Origin: Bacteroidia bacterium
Lineage (GTDB): Bacteria; Bacteroidota; Bacteroidia; NS11-12g; UBA9320
Reading direction: 5' to 3'
DNA length: 64,000 nucleotides
Assembly: GCA_018402155.1 (NCBI GenBank)
Contig: JAGYJG010000001.1
Span: forward strand, 1,561,001-1,625,000
The notes under the pieces are model-generated. The model made no database searches, was not told where the DNA came from, and worked only from the letters and a program-made list of their open reading frames with translations. The position numbers and the translations under genes were made by a program. Below, piece after piece: positions 1-8,785 of this stretch (position 1 is its first letter; the number at the start of each line of letters is the position of its first letter).

Positions 1-1
1 A

Positions 2-244
2 TGTAGGCTTAAAATTATTTACAAATACTCTAAATCAAAAATAGACCATGCTAGAGAGACAAAAGCTGCACTAATACCGCTTGATAATAGCGACACTCAA
101 ATGCTCGACATTAATATGATTATAACCAACAGCTTTAAGGAATTTACTGACGGCTACGATATTGTAGTAACCGAAAGCGGAAAGAGAAAGACATTAAAAC
201 CAATGCTTTCTTTAGCCCAAGTAAACTATCCTATGCCTACATAA
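2..244 (+). CDS. 3' end of an unidentified protein (partial)
   Basis: An open frame enters from the left edge and stops at TAA 242-244, giving about 80 C-terminal residues. The composition is ordinary for a soluble protein (charged stretch, then a basic patch near the end) and there is no T9SS sorting motif. I do not recognise the family. It points the same way as the PLP lyase that begins 93 bp later. The 245-337 gap contains an 8-bp inverted repeat (256-263 with 318-325) that could form a weak hairpin. It may also be a chance open frame, because only the C-terminal part is visible. Confidence 0.4.
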   Translation, partial: CRLKIIYKYSKSKIDHARETKAALIPLDNSDTQMLDINMIITNSFKEFTDGYDIVVTESGKRKTLKPMLSLAQVNYPMPT

Positions 245-337
245 AAAACGCCAAGGTTTACATAGGCTGTATACACTAGAATAGCTGACCACCATTAAGT
301 ATAACGGATAATTCTACATGTAAACTCCGATTATCTG

Positions 338-1570
338 ATGCAGTACCCCAAACAAAACATACCTTTGTTTATGGAATTTAAACCAGCTAACAAAATACAA
401 GATTTACAATACTTTGGCGAATTCGGAGGTGTAAACCCTTCTATATCCGATTCTTCTACATATACCTTCTTGTCAGCTAAAACGATGTTTGACACATTTG
501 AGGGCAATGCAGACGGGTGCTACCTCTACTCTAGGCACTCATCTCCATCAAACCTATACTTGGGGGAAGCTCTAGCAGCTATGGAGGGCACAGAAACGGC
601 CAATGTAACCGCAAGCGGTATGGGTGCTATTACCGGTGTATTGCTAGAACTCTGCAAAGCAAATGACCACATCGTGTGTAGCAGAACTATCTACGGTGGC
701 ACCTATGCTTTTCTCAAAAATTTCGCTCCCGGTTTTGGTGTCCAAACCTCGTTTGTAGACATTACTGACCTAAAAGCCGTGGAGGCAGCCATAACAGACC
801 GTACCAAAGTACTGTACTGTGAGAGCCTAAGCAATCCACTGCTAGAAGTAGCTGATATAAAAGCTCTTGCTGTGATTGCGAAAAAATATAACCTCAAACT
901 TGTAGTAGATAATACTTTTTCGCCGCTTTCTATCAGTCCAAAACTATTGGGGGCAGACATTATTATACACAGCCTCACCAAATTTATAAATGGCTCTAGC
1001 GATATGGTGGGTGGCGTGGTATGTGGTACACATAAGTTTATCAATTCACTGCGCGATGTAAATAGCGGTGCGTGTATGCTACTTGGTTCTACCTTAGACA
1101 GTCTTCGCGCTGCCTCTATCCTAAAGAACCTACGTACATTGCACATCCGCATACAGCAACACAGCAAAAATGCACTTTACTTAGCCGAAAAATTTGAAGC
1201 CGCAGGTCTAAAAACAGTCTATCCTGGTCTAGTATCTCACCCGTCTCACCTTACGTGCAAAAAAATGCTCAACACCGCATACGGCTTTGGCGGGATGCTG
1301 ACGATAGATGTAGGAAGCCTAGCCAAAGCTAATGAACTAATGGAACTGATGCAAAACAAAAATCTAGGGTACTTGGCCGTCAGCCTTGGTTTTTACAAAA
1401 CATTATTTAGCTCACCAGGTAGCAGTACCTCTTCCGAAATTCCTGAAAATGAGCAAAAAGCCATGGGTCTAAGCGACGGTCTTATTCGCTTTTCAGTGGG
1501 TCTTGATGCTGACATAGAGCGCACCTATTTGCTGATGATAGAATGCATGACCGCTGTGGAGTTGCTATGA
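338..1570 (+). CDS. PLP-dependent Cys/Met metabolism enzyme (methionine gamma-lyase / cystathionine gamma-lyase family)
   Basis: This 410-aa protein belongs to the cystathionine gamma-synthase-like fold-type I PLP enzymes, which make or break C-S bonds in methionine, homocysteine or cystathionine. The PLP lysine is visible in the HSLTKF motif (K215), the phosphate-binding ASGMGAI loop lies at about residues 92-98, and the YSRHSSPSN active-site stretch at about 64-72. The length is normal for the family. Lyase and synthase members cannot be separated by eye; methionine gamma-lyase is the most likely. A second in-frame Met twelve codons in (position 371) is an alternative start. It is followed 60 bp later by the epimerase gene, which has its own promoter box. 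Confidence 0.85.
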   Translation: MQYPKQNIPLFMEFKPANKIQDLQYFGEFGGVNPSISDSSTYTFLSAKTMFDTFEGNADGCYLYSRHSSPSNLYLGEALAAMEGTETANVTASGMGAITGVLLELCKANDHIVCSRTIYGGTYAFLKNFAPGFGVQTSFVDITDLKAVEAAITDRTKVLYCESLSNPLLEVADIKALAVIAKKYNLKLVVDNTFSPLSISPKLLGADIIIHSLTKFINGSSDMVGGVVCGTHKFINSLRDVNSGACMLLGSTLDSLRAASILKNLRTLHIRIQQHSKNALYLAEKFEAAGLKTVYPGLVSHPSHLTCKKMLNTAYGFGGMLTIDVGSLAKANELMELMQNKNLGYLAVSLGFYKTLFSSPGSSTSSEIPENEQKAMGLSDGLIRFSVGLDADIERTYLLMIECMTAVELL

Positions 1571-1617
1571 TCAAAAGAATGCATAACTTCAAATGAACAT
1601 ACTCATTATGTATTTAC

Positions 1618-1625
1618 TACATTTG
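1618..1625 (+). promoter_or_regulatory. -7 box of the epimerase gene
   Basis: TACATTTG matches the Bacteroidota -7 consensus TAnnTTTG exactly. Only 5 bases separate it from the ATG at 1631, so transcription would begin at about the start codon. No clear -33 TTTG was seen. Confidence 0.55.
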
Positions 1626-1630
1626 TACCC

Positions 1631-2041
1631 ATGCAGAAAATAGAGCATATAGGCATCGCTGTAAGAAATATCACAGAAAGCAATAAACTCTTTGCAAAGT
1701 TGCTCAACACCGAGCACTATAAAATGGAGGAAGTAGAAAGCGAAGGAGTTGTCACTTCTTTTTTTCAAATAGGTGATGTAAAAATAGAGCTTCTACAAGC
1801 CACTAAAGAGAGCAGCGCCATACATTCTTTTATAGAAAAAAAAGGTGAAGGTATGCATCACATAGCTTTTGCTGTGGAAGACGTAAACATTGAATTAGCT
1901 CGATTAAAAGCAGCGGGTTTTGACGCTATACATCACGAGGCCAAAGACGGTGCAGATGGCAAAGTGATTGCTTTTTTACACCCAAAATCTACCCATAGCG
2001 TGCTCACCGAAATTTGTTCAGATAAAGATGTTTCAAAATAA
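1631..2041 (+). CDS. mce: methylmalonyl-CoA epimerase
   Basis: The 136-aa protein of the vicinal-oxygen-chelate fold interconverts (R)- and (S)-methylmalonyl-CoA in propionate and odd-chain metabolism. Two beta-alpha-beta-beta-beta modules are visible. Candidate metal ligands are H6 (EHIGIAV), E53 (KIELL), one of H76/H77 (MHHIAF) and E127 (LTEIC), as expected for the family. Its end overlaps the start of the next gene by 14 bp, so the two are probably translated together. The short distance from the -7 box suggests a leaderless or nearly leaderless transcript. Confidence 0.88.
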   Translation: MQKIEHIGIAVRNITESNKLFAKLLNTEHYKMEEVESEGVVTSFFQIGDVKIELLQATKESSAIHSFIEKKGEGMHHIAFAVEDVNIELARLKAAGFDAIHHEAKDGADGKVIAFLHPKSTHSVLTEICSDKDVSK

Positions 2042-3122
2042 GACAACACGTATAATTCTAGGTCTACTGGGTTTAGTTCTATTGGTATATTTACTGTGGA
2101 ACGTGCGCACAATTATTTACTATTTTTTCACCTCGGCTATCATTGCATTCATTGCAAGACCACTCGTCATAGTTTTGGGCAAAATCAAGGTTAAAGGCAG
2201 AGTCATGCCTGAATGGCTGAAATCTACTGTAGTACTATTACTATTGTTTAGCTTTTTAATAGGTGCTTTTAGCTATATTGTACCTACCGTGCTCCATCAG
2301 GCTAACTTAATATCTAAAATAGATACGGATACCATAATTGAACAGGTACAGCCACAAATAAAAAGTGGAGAAGAATGGCTAAAAAAAGCGAATATAGAAC
2401 CAGGCCAATTCACTGAAATCATCAAATCTGAGGTAACTAATATTTTTAAAATAGGTGATATCCGTGGCTACATATCAAGCCTTATTGGTGGTCTTTCTGA
2501 TGCTTTAATTGGCCTTTTTTCAATTGTATTTATTAGTTTTTTTCTACTCAAAGATGGCCGTATAGTAGATAATATCGTGGCCAGTCTCACTCCCGACATT
2601 TATTTAGATAAAATCAGAACCATTTTTAATGAAGCAAAAGACCTTCTTTCTCGCTATTTTGTAGGAGTCGTCATTCAGATTTCAATTGTTATGTTGGTTA
2701 TTACCGTAGGGCTAACTATTATAGGGGTGAAAAATGCTTTACTAATAGGTTTATTAGCTGGTATTTTCAACATTATCCCTTACTTGGGCCCAATTTTAGG
2801 TGGCTTGGTTGGTCTCAGTTTAGCAGTTACCACACAGCTCGAGTTCAATCCACTAATGGACATAACAGGTTTTTTATTGTTGGCTATCGTACCATTTATT
2901 ATTGCCCAGTTACTAGATAATTTTATACTCCAACCGTTTATTTTCTCTAAAAGTGTGAAGGCTCACCCTTTGGAAATATTCCTAGTGATATTAGCGGCAG
3001 GGTCACTCGGTGGGGCTGCTGGTATGATAGTAGCTGTGCCTGTGTACTCATTCATTCGTATTGTGGCCAAAGAATTTTTCAACGGTTATAAAGTAGTACA
3101 AGGCTTAACTAAAGATTTGTAG
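2028..3122 (+). CDS. AI-2E family transporter (YdiK/PerM-like permease)
   Basis: This is a 364-aa integral membrane protein of the AI-2E/PerM family. Hydrophobic segments lie at both ends of a soluble central portion (roughly residues 90-150), and a C-terminal group of helices holds the family signature with GIFNIIPYLGPI. Substrates of this family are mostly unknown; some members export the quorum signal AI-2 and others act as Na+/H+ antiporters. The start is taken at ATG 2028 (MFQNKTT), not at the upstream ATG 1968, because the upstream part is shared coding sequence of mce and reads as polar, non-homologous sequence. It overlaps mce by 14 bp. Confidence 0.85.
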   Translation: MFQNKTTRIILGLLGLVLLVYLLWNVRTIIYYFFTSAIIAFIARPLVIVLGKIKVKGRVMPEWLKSTVVLLLLFSFLIGAFSYIVPTVLHQANLISKIDTDTIIEQVQPQIKSGEEWLKKANIEPGQFTEIIKSEVTNIFKIGDIRGYISSLIGGLSDALIGLFSIVFISFFLLKDGRIVDNIVASLTPDIYLDKIRTIFNEAKDLLSRYFVGVVIQISIVMLVITVGLTIIGVKNALLIGLLAGIFNIIPYLGPILGGLVGLSLAVTTQLEFNPLMDITGFLLLAIVPFIIAQLLDNFILQPFIFSKSVKAHPLEIFLVILAAGSLGGAAGMIVAVPVYSFIRIVAKEFFNGYKVVQGLTKDL

Positions 3123-3296
3123 ATAGAGATTTGAATAAATAGCTCGCCATAGTTTTAAAATAAGCGTGATTATTTTACTCTTGCAGTAATTTAATTGTAG
3201 TTTTCAAAAATCCTTGTCATTACACTCAGTTGCGAAGCTAAGGCCACATCATTTTAAAAAAAATACACGTACCTACGGGATACACTAAAAAATAAT

Positions 3297-4514
3297 TTAA
3301 TTTCTAACCAACTTATGCGTAACGAAGATACCGTCAATTTCCAATTGTAAAAAATAAATACCTAAAGGTAACTTTCTAGTATCTAAGACATTGGTTCCAT
3401 CAAAAAGCGGTGCTTCTAATACAACCAAGCCGTATGTGTTACATATTTTTAGTGTGCCAACTTCTGCTATATGTATATCTATAGTCAGTCTATTCTCAAA
3501 CGGGTTTGGGCTAATAGCCAGCACTTCTGATAAGTCAAACTCAACTAAATTTGCCGTCTCGCTGCATATCATGTTGTACATAAATAGGGCACTTTCATCT
3601 ATTATTTCTTTTGTCTTTTGGGCATCAAAAAAATACCCCACGTGGGTATTTGCATTAATAGTATTCAAAACACTATATACACCCAAATTTCTTGCGGCAC
3701 TATCCATACTATAACTTCCGCTCAGAGCAATAATATTTTGCCCAAAAATTTGAGCTGCGCCACTTTTGTAAGGTACTGTAGCGTCACCGTTCTCGTGATA
3801 GCTTATAAAAGGTGGATCATTTGCGTCAATCCAACCAACGTCGTGGAGGCCTCCACTAAAGTTTAAGACACCTTTTATATCTACTAGGTGGGTACCATCT
3901 GAAATCCCATCTATCGGCGCATGCCTATCAATAACAGCTTGTATTTCGGTACTAAAAATATCTGTACTGTCTAGCATAGCCGTATGACAAGCTGTAATAC
4001 TCCCAGACGAAATGCCACCTACATACACCCATGACATATCTAGACCGTATGAGTTATCTCCCTTTGCTTCTGTATCTAAAAAATTTAGTGCTGTCTTCAT
4101 ATCCTTGACAGCGCGCAGCACTACATCTTGCATTTCTGACGCACTAGGCAATGGAATTAAAGGTAAGTCGTACAGTCTATAATCTATGGCTACAGCCACA
4201 AAACCTTTGCGAGCAAACCCCTCGCACAACTGCCGCACATCTGCTTTGCTGCCCGTAATAAAACTCCCACCAAAAGCAAGCACTACTAACGGTCTTTTAT
4301 TCTCCAAATCTCCTAAGGGTTCATATATATCCATATATAAATCTACGTCATTTCCTGCTATTGTTTCTCCTTCGCCGTATTTCACATTTTCAATAACCGA
4401 TACATCAGAGAATACATCAACACGATAGCGTTGAGTATTACAAGTAGAGTGATCTTGTGCAAAAAGAAAAACACTTAGAAGTAATGTCACAAGGCCAAAA
4501 TAAACTCTTATCAT
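3297..4514 (-). CDS. secreted alpha/beta-hydrolase (carboxylesterase-like) with T9SS sorting domain
   Basis: The 405-aa protein begins with a signal peptide (hydrophobic residues 4-18, cleavage near FAQ-D). The catalytic domain follows, with an oxyanion-hole motif FGGSF at 81-85 and a nucleophile elbow GISSG with S169. The last 80 residues are a type IX secretion sorting domain (SPNPFEN at about 334-340, ending in HKLVRN), so the enzyme is probably exported and anchored or released at the cell surface. The substrate is unknown; the esterase/lipase fold is clear. A -7 box lies directly upstream (4519-4526). It is convergent with the permease gene and divergent from the PorG-like gene. Confidence 0.85.
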   Translation of the reverse strand: MIRVYFGLVTLLLSVFLFAQDHSTCNTQRYRVDVFSDVSVIENVKYGEGETIAGNDVDLYMDIYEPLGDLENKRPLVVLAFGGSFITGSKADVRQLCEGFARKGFVAVAIDYRLYDLPLIPLPSASEMQDVVLRAVKDMKTALNFLDTEAKGDNSYGLDMSWVYVGGISSGSITACHTAMLDSTDIFSTEIQAVIDRHAPIDGISDGTHLVDIKGVLNFSGGLHDVGWIDANDPPFISYHENGDATVPYKSGAAQIFGQNIIALSGSYSMDSAARNLGVYSVLNTINANTHVGYFFDAQKTKEIIDESALFMYNMICSETANLVEFDLSEVLAISPNPFENRLTIDIHIAEVGTLKICNTYGLVVLEAPLFDGTNVLDTRKLPLGIYFLQLEIDGIFVTHKLVRN

Positions 4515-4518
4515 TTCA

Positions 4519-4526
4519 CAAATATA
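4519..4526 (-). promoter_or_regulatory. -7 box of the T9SS esterase gene
   Basis: TATATTTG on the minus strand is an exact TAnnTTTG match ending 4 bases before the ATG at 4514, so the transcript is predicted to be leaderless. Confidence 0.55.
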
Positions 4527-4609
4527 GAATAAAATGCTCCTATTAAACTTCGGAGCAAAAATTTAATTAGGTATCGCTCACAGTTGTATATTGCAGTCCA
4601 TTTAGAATT

Positions 4610-5512
4610 ATGAGAAAGATAATAAATACCATCATTCTTTTTTTGAGCACTCTCAGTTTGCCAGCCCAAACCTATAAAAGCCTCAATTGGTCTGGCAATA
4701 TCTATTTGGGAACTAGCAATATGATGGGCGATTTGGGTGGTAGTAATTTTGTAGGTAGCAGAGGTATTTTCGACTATGATTTTAGGTCAAATAGGTTAGC
4801 TGGAGGCCTGGGACTAAATTTGCACACGTCGGGTAGTTTTAGTTTAGGGTTTAATTTTTTGGCTACACGCCTATCTGGAAACGATGCATATTCCAAACAA
4901 GATTTTCAAGCAAAACGTAATCTCTCTGTGCGTACCGACCTTTTAGAAGTAGACCTAGTAATAGAATACCGCCCATTCAGTAGGAGTAAAGGTTTTAATC
5001 GATTTTATGTATACAGCGGCGTGGGCGGCATGTATTACCAACCAAAAGCAAAGCTCAATGACGAATGGTTTAAACTCAGAGAAATGGGAACCGAAGGACA
5101 ATATCTATCTGATGGTAACGGCCCTTATGGAGAACTTCAGGTGGTAGTACCTTACGGATTAGGTTATAAATTTAGGGTAGCCAAAAGCCTATCTTTGATA
5201 GCAGATCTTGGGTTTAGAAAAACATTTACCGACTATTTAGACGACGTAAGCACCACGTATCCAGATCCGGAAGCACTAGCAGCTTCAGGCAATACCGTAC
5301 CTCAAACCACCCTCTTAGCAGATAGAAGCAATGTAGGTATGCCTGTTGGCTCACCACGAGGTAATCCTGAAAAAGACGATAGTTTTCATGTATTATCACT
5401 AAAGTTAGAATATATTTTTGGAGGTAAAAGTGGTGACGGATGCTACTATAATAGCAATCCCCCAAAAACACGCAGTACTAAAATAAACCAACGTAGAATG
5501 TTTATGAAGTAG
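4610..5512 (+). CDS. outer-membrane beta-barrel, DUF6089/PorG-like
   Basis: The 300-aa protein has an N-terminal signal peptide (cleavage after about LPAQ) followed by amphipathic beta-strand repeats. Two family hallmarks of DUF6089 proteins are visible: an early MGDLGG motif (about residues 38-43) and a late FRKTFTDYLDD motif (about 203-213). PorG, a component of the T9SS attached to the PorK/N ring, belongs to this family, which fits the T9SS substrates in the window. Whether this copy is the secretion component or a paralogue cannot be decided here. It ends in a conserved barrel strand followed by a basic tail. Confidence 0.72.
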   Translation: MRKIINTIILFLSTLSLPAQTYKSLNWSGNIYLGTSNMMGDLGGSNFVGSRGIFDYDFRSNRLAGGLGLNLHTSGSFSLGFNFLATRLSGNDAYSKQDFQAKRNLSVRTDLLEVDLVIEYRPFSRSKGFNRFYVYSGVGGMYYQPKAKLNDEWFKLREMGTEGQYLSDGNGPYGELQVVVPYGLGYKFRVAKSLSLIADLGFRKTFTDYLDDVSTTYPDPEALAASGNTVPQTTLLADRSNVGMPVGSPRGNPEKDDSFHVLSLKLEYIFGGKSGDGCYYNSNPPKTRSTKINQRRMFMK

Positions 5513-5597
5513 GTCAGAACCTGCTATACAAAAACCTTAAAATTGTAGGCTACACCATTTCAAAAACTTCTTGAAACTATTTTTCTTGCATTAACAG

Positions 5598-6158
5598 CTA
5601 ACTGCTATACTCGTTCATAGCTCCGTTCAGTCCTTTAATTATCCAAGATTCTATGGCCTTGCAAGCTCGATCTTTTTGCAATGCTACTTCTGTAGCCTCT
5701 TTCTCGTTCCATTGGCCCAGCACAAAATCTACTTGTTTACCTGGAGAAAAATCTCCTCCAGCACCAAAACGTATTCTATCGTATTTATCTGTCCCTAATT
5801 GCGATTCTATATCCTTCAATCCGTTGTGTCCACCGGGACTTCCCTTTCCCCTAATCCTAAGTTTTCCCAGATCTATAGCTATATCATCGGTTATTACTAG
5901 CAGATTATTGAGCTGTATTCGTTCGGTATTCATCCAATGTTTCACAGCCTTTCCACTGAGATTCATGTAGGTAGTGGGTTTTATGCACACTATTTGCTTA
6001 CCTCTAAATTTAAATTTAGCCACAGAGGCCAATCTTCCTATGTCCCAAGTTACGTCCTGCTCTTTTACCCATTGGTCTAGCACTTCAAAACCTATATTGT
6101 GCCTCGTGTTGTCATATTCTGAGCCTATGTTTCCTAATCCTACTATTAAAAATTTCAT
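5598..6158 (-). CDS. pth: peptidyl-tRNA hydrolase
   Basis: The 186-aa protein cleaves peptidyl-tRNA that has dropped off the ribosome and recycles tRNA. The N-terminal MKFLIVGLGNIG and the catalytic His motif NTRHNIGFEVLD (H20) are typical, as are the central GSPGGHNGL and DRIRFGAG motifs. The start is placed at the internal ATG at 6158; the 16 codons upstream of it do not match the family. It is the last gene of the minus-strand run coiled-coil protein-rbfA-LolC/E-like-pth. Confidence 0.95.
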   Translation of the reverse strand: MKFLIVGLGNIGSEYDNTRHNIGFEVLDQWVKEQDVTWDIGRLASVAKFKFRGKQIVCIKPTTYMNLSGKAVKHWMNTERIQLNNLLVITDDIAIDLGKLRIRGKGSPGGHNGLKDIESQLGTDKYDRIRFGAGGDFSPGKQVDFVLGQWNEKEATEVALQKDRACKAIESWIIKGLNGAMNEYSS

Positions 6159-6207
6159 CGGATCTGTTATTCTTTGGTTTAAAAATTGTTTTATCCAGGT
6201 ATACATC

Positions 6208-7422
6208 TCAATTCATGTTTGAAATAGGCGTTTTACCTGCCTTAAATGAGGGGAAAAGCGAAATAAGATAGCCTAAAATACTCACTGTAGCCAAGGTAAG
6301 CACTACATCTCTGAGTAGCAATTTTATAGGGTAAGCTTCTACGATAGCGTTTTCTATGCGAAGCCAACCAAAGTATTGCTGAGAGAGTACCACAACTACT
6401 GCTATCAAAATACCCATTGCTCCACCTAACATAGCAATATAGCTACCTTGCCAAATAAATACTTTGCGAATATCCGCCTCCTGAGCGCCCATGCTTTTCA
6501 GTATACCAATGTCCTTTTTTTTATCGAGCACCAGCATTATCAATGAGCCAAAAATATTGAATGAAGAGATTATAAGCACCAATACTAGAACGGCAAACGT
6601 AAACCACTTTTCGCTGCTAAAAATTTTATATATAAGCTCGTTTAATTCCCTTCGTGTTTTTATCTCCCAACCACTTCCTAGACTATTTTTTAGTGCATCT
6701 CTAACTGTATTTGGATCTGTACCTTTGCGCAAGGCAATATCTAGTGAGCTTATAGCATTGGGATATGAGAGAAGTTCCTGAGCAAAATCTAGCGAGGTTA
6801 TAAAAACTTCATTATCTACCTCTTCGTGCACCAAAAAAATTCCGCTAATTCTGAGGTATTTTGTACTTAACGCTGCCATTGGATTCAGTGAGCTAAATTC
6901 CACGTCTCGGCGTGGCACAAAAACGGTAACCAACTCTGGACTTCCTGGAAATAGATTTAGCTTATGGCTCAAGCCTCCACCAAATACACCAAAATACCGC
7001 GAAGAATCTCCCAAACTAAAACTGCCTAAGACAACAAGAGAGTCAAATTTTTGCTTGTCTATAGCACGGTCTACGCCTCTTATTTTTGCTATTTCTTGGT
7101 GGTTATCGTATTTAATCACCACTTTTTCTTCCAAAGATTGAGACACATTAGTTACGCCTTCTAGAGCTAGTATCTTCCCTTTAAGGTCGTCGGTGTACTC
7201 AAATGTCTTTTTGCCTGTTGCTGTTATCTTTATTTCGGGGTCATAGTTATTGAGCATACCCTCTACCAGTTGTTCAAAGCCATTGAACGTGGAAAGTACG
7301 ACAATCATAGCAAAGGCCCCCACGCCAAAACCAAGCATAGCAATGCCGGTTATGATGTTGATAGCGTTAATTTTCTTTTTAGAAAATAAGTACCGGTATG
7401 CTATAAAGAGTGGTAGTCTCAC
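6208..7422 (-). CDS. FtsX/LolC-E-like ABC transporter permease
   Basis: The 404-aa membrane protein has one N-terminal transmembrane helix, a periplasmic MacB-type core domain (about residues 50-260) and three C-terminal transmembrane helices. This is the architecture of the lipoprotein-releasing permeases LolC and LolE. The N-terminal sequence with YRYLFSKKKINAINIIT is characteristic of the Bacteroidota members. It probably works with an ATPase encoded elsewhere to detach lipoproteins from the inner membrane. It lies 7 bp after rbfA and 49 bp before pth, in the same operon. Confidence 0.85.
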   Translation of the reverse strand: MRLPLFIAYRYLFSKKKINAINIITGIAMLGFGVGAFAMIVVLSTFNGFEQLVEGMLNNYDPEIKITATGKKTFEYTDDLKGKILALEGVTNVSQSLEEKVVIKYDNHQEIAKIRGVDRAIDKQKFDSLVVLGSFSLGDSSRYFGVFGGGLSHKLNLFPGSPELVTVFVPRRDVEFSSLNPMAALSTKYLRISGIFLVHEEVDNEVFITSLDFAQELLSYPNAISSLDIALRKGTDPNTVRDALKNSLGSGWEIKTRRELNELIYKIFSSEKWFTFAVLVLVLIISSFNIFGSLIMLVLDKKKDIGILKSMGAQEADIRKVFIWQGSYIAMLGGAMGILIAVVVVLSQQYFGWLRIENAIVEAYPIKLLLRDVVLTLATVSILGYLISLFPSFKAGKTPISNMN

Positions 7423-7429
7423 CCTTGAT

Positions 7430-7768
7430 TTACAAATTATCCAATAACCTATTAATTCGGGCTGCGTGATCCATAGTCTCGTCTAGGTAAAAATTAAGCT
7501 CAGGTATTTTACGTATCCTTTTTCCTATAGCTTGCGCTAGTTCTTGGCGTATTTCCTTATTATGAAACTCAATTGTTTGCAGACTTTTTTGTTTGTCCTT
7601 ACTGCTAAGTATACTTACATAAACTTTGGCTAGACCTAGGTCAGCAGTGGCTTTTACCTCTATTACAGTAACAAATTCTCCTGGTAAAATACGGTAGCAA
7701 AATCGTGAAAGAATTGGCGCTATGTCACGTTGTATAGCTCTCGATATTTTCTCTGTGCGGAGACTCAT
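7430..7768 (-). CDS. rbfA: ribosome-binding factor A
   Basis: This 112-aa KH-fold protein is needed for late maturation of the 30S subunit and 16S rRNA 5' end. The N-terminal MSLRTEKISRAIQRDIAPI and the central DLGLAKVYVSIL strand are typical, as is the size. Its ATG overlaps the stop codon of the upstream coiled-coil gene by one base (TAATG), so translation is probably coupled. Placement beside a permease and pth in one operon is common in this phylum. Confidence 0.92.
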   Translation of the reverse strand: MSLRTEKISRAIQRDIAPILSRFCYRILPGEFVTVIEVKATADLGLAKVYVSILSSKDKQKSLQTIEFHNKEIRQELAQAIGKRIRKIPELNFYLDETMDHAARINRLLDNL

Positions 7769-8691
7769 TATCGAAGGCTAAACTCAGCCGATCCCATTTT
7801 GTGATCTCGACTAAAAACATTGATAATATACTCACCTGCTGTCATGCCATCTGTTTTAGGAATAGAAAAACTTCCTTGTTCGTTAGAATTTTTGAAATTG
7901 ACTACTTTCTTTACCGAGTATTGTTTCTTCCCCCCGTCAAAATTACCTAACCCAGATCCAGCGTCTTTGCTTACAAGCACAGCTCCTCCAGGTTTTACTA
8001 CTTGAAAAAATAGCTCTTTTTCTCCTTTTTCAGCTAAATCATTATTGGCAAGGGTGTAGGCGATATCAATCTTATCTAGTTTACTCAATTTATCTGTTGT
8101 TTTGTACTCACCAAAAATGGCATCTCTGAGCGGTTTAACATCTAAGGCTTTAAGAAAAATGCGCGAGCCTACCTCGACTTGCTTAGTGAGCTCTGTATTT
8201 ACTACTACCATTTCAGCAACCTTCTCTTTTTCTAATTCTACCTGTTTTTGTATACTGTAGTTCTCATCTTTTAGGTATTGATTTTCTTTACTCAATTCCT
8301 CTATTTCTGCCTCTAATGCTGCCACCCTAGATTTTAGACTAGTCAGCTCTTCTTTAGCTTTCGCCAGCTCTGCACTAGTCAGTTTACCACTACTCAGATT
8401 TCTTCTCAGCTGGGCTACTTTAAGCTGTATCTCAGCATCTCTAACCTCAATTATACTATCCAACTCAGCATTTTGTCCAGTTTTCGTAGCCAGATTTAAT
8501 CGCAACTCTTCCTCCACCTTTTTTAGCTCTTCTAACTCTGAAGTAGTATCTACGAGCTCTATTTCAGTAGTCTTCAATACCTCATTTTTAGTCACCAATT
8601 GATAGATTAAACCTATGTTTATTAGTAATAAAGCGAAGATCATTATGAATAATAATCGCTTACTTTTTTTGTCTTTTACGTTTTCGCTCAT
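7768..8691 (-). CDS. membrane-anchored coiled-coil protein of unknown function
   Basis: The 307-aa protein has a short basic N-terminus (KDKKSKR), one transmembrane helix at about residues 12-31, then a long heptad-rich coiled coil at about 35-170. A C-terminal beta-rich domain of about 100 residues follows, containing YIINVFSRDHKMG. The arrangement suggests an inner-membrane anchor with a periplasmic rod and a binding head. I cannot name the family. It is the first gene of the rbfA-pth operon and has a promoter box at 8756-8763, with about 64 nt of leader that includes long T-runs on the minus strand complement. Confidence 0.7.
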   Translation of the reverse strand: MSENVKDKKSKRLLFIMIFALLLINIGLIYQLVTKNEVLKTTEIELVDTTSELEELKKVEEELRLNLATKTGQNAELDSIIEVRDAEIQLKVAQLRRNLSSGKLTSAELAKAKEELTSLKSRVAALEAEIEELSKENQYLKDENYSIQKQVELEKEKVAEMVVVNTELTKQVEVGSRIFLKALDVKPLRDAIFGEYKTTDKLSKLDKIDIAYTLANNDLAEKGEKELFFQVVKPGGAVLVSKDAGSGLGNFDGGKKQYSVKKVVNFKNSNEQGSFSIPKTDGMTAGEYIINVFSRDHKMGSAEFSLR

Positions 8692-8755
8692 GATTTTTTT
8701 TATTTTTTTTAATAGTACCTTAAAAGCCCCATACTAGGAAGCTCTGAACGGTACA

Positions 8756-8763
8756 CAAATGTA
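8756..8763 (-). promoter_or_regulatory. -7 box of the rbfA-pth operon
   Basis: TACATTTG on the minus strand is an exact -7 consensus, 64 bases before the ATG at 8691. Confidence 0.5.
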
Positions 8764-8785
8764 ATATAATTTAGTAAACGCTGCA

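Noticed and set aside
703..1167. Long minus-strand open frame inside the PLP lyase gene
   Set aside because: It is a shadow of a clear family member on the other strand and has no recognisable domain. Many similar frames elsewhere were left out for the same reason.
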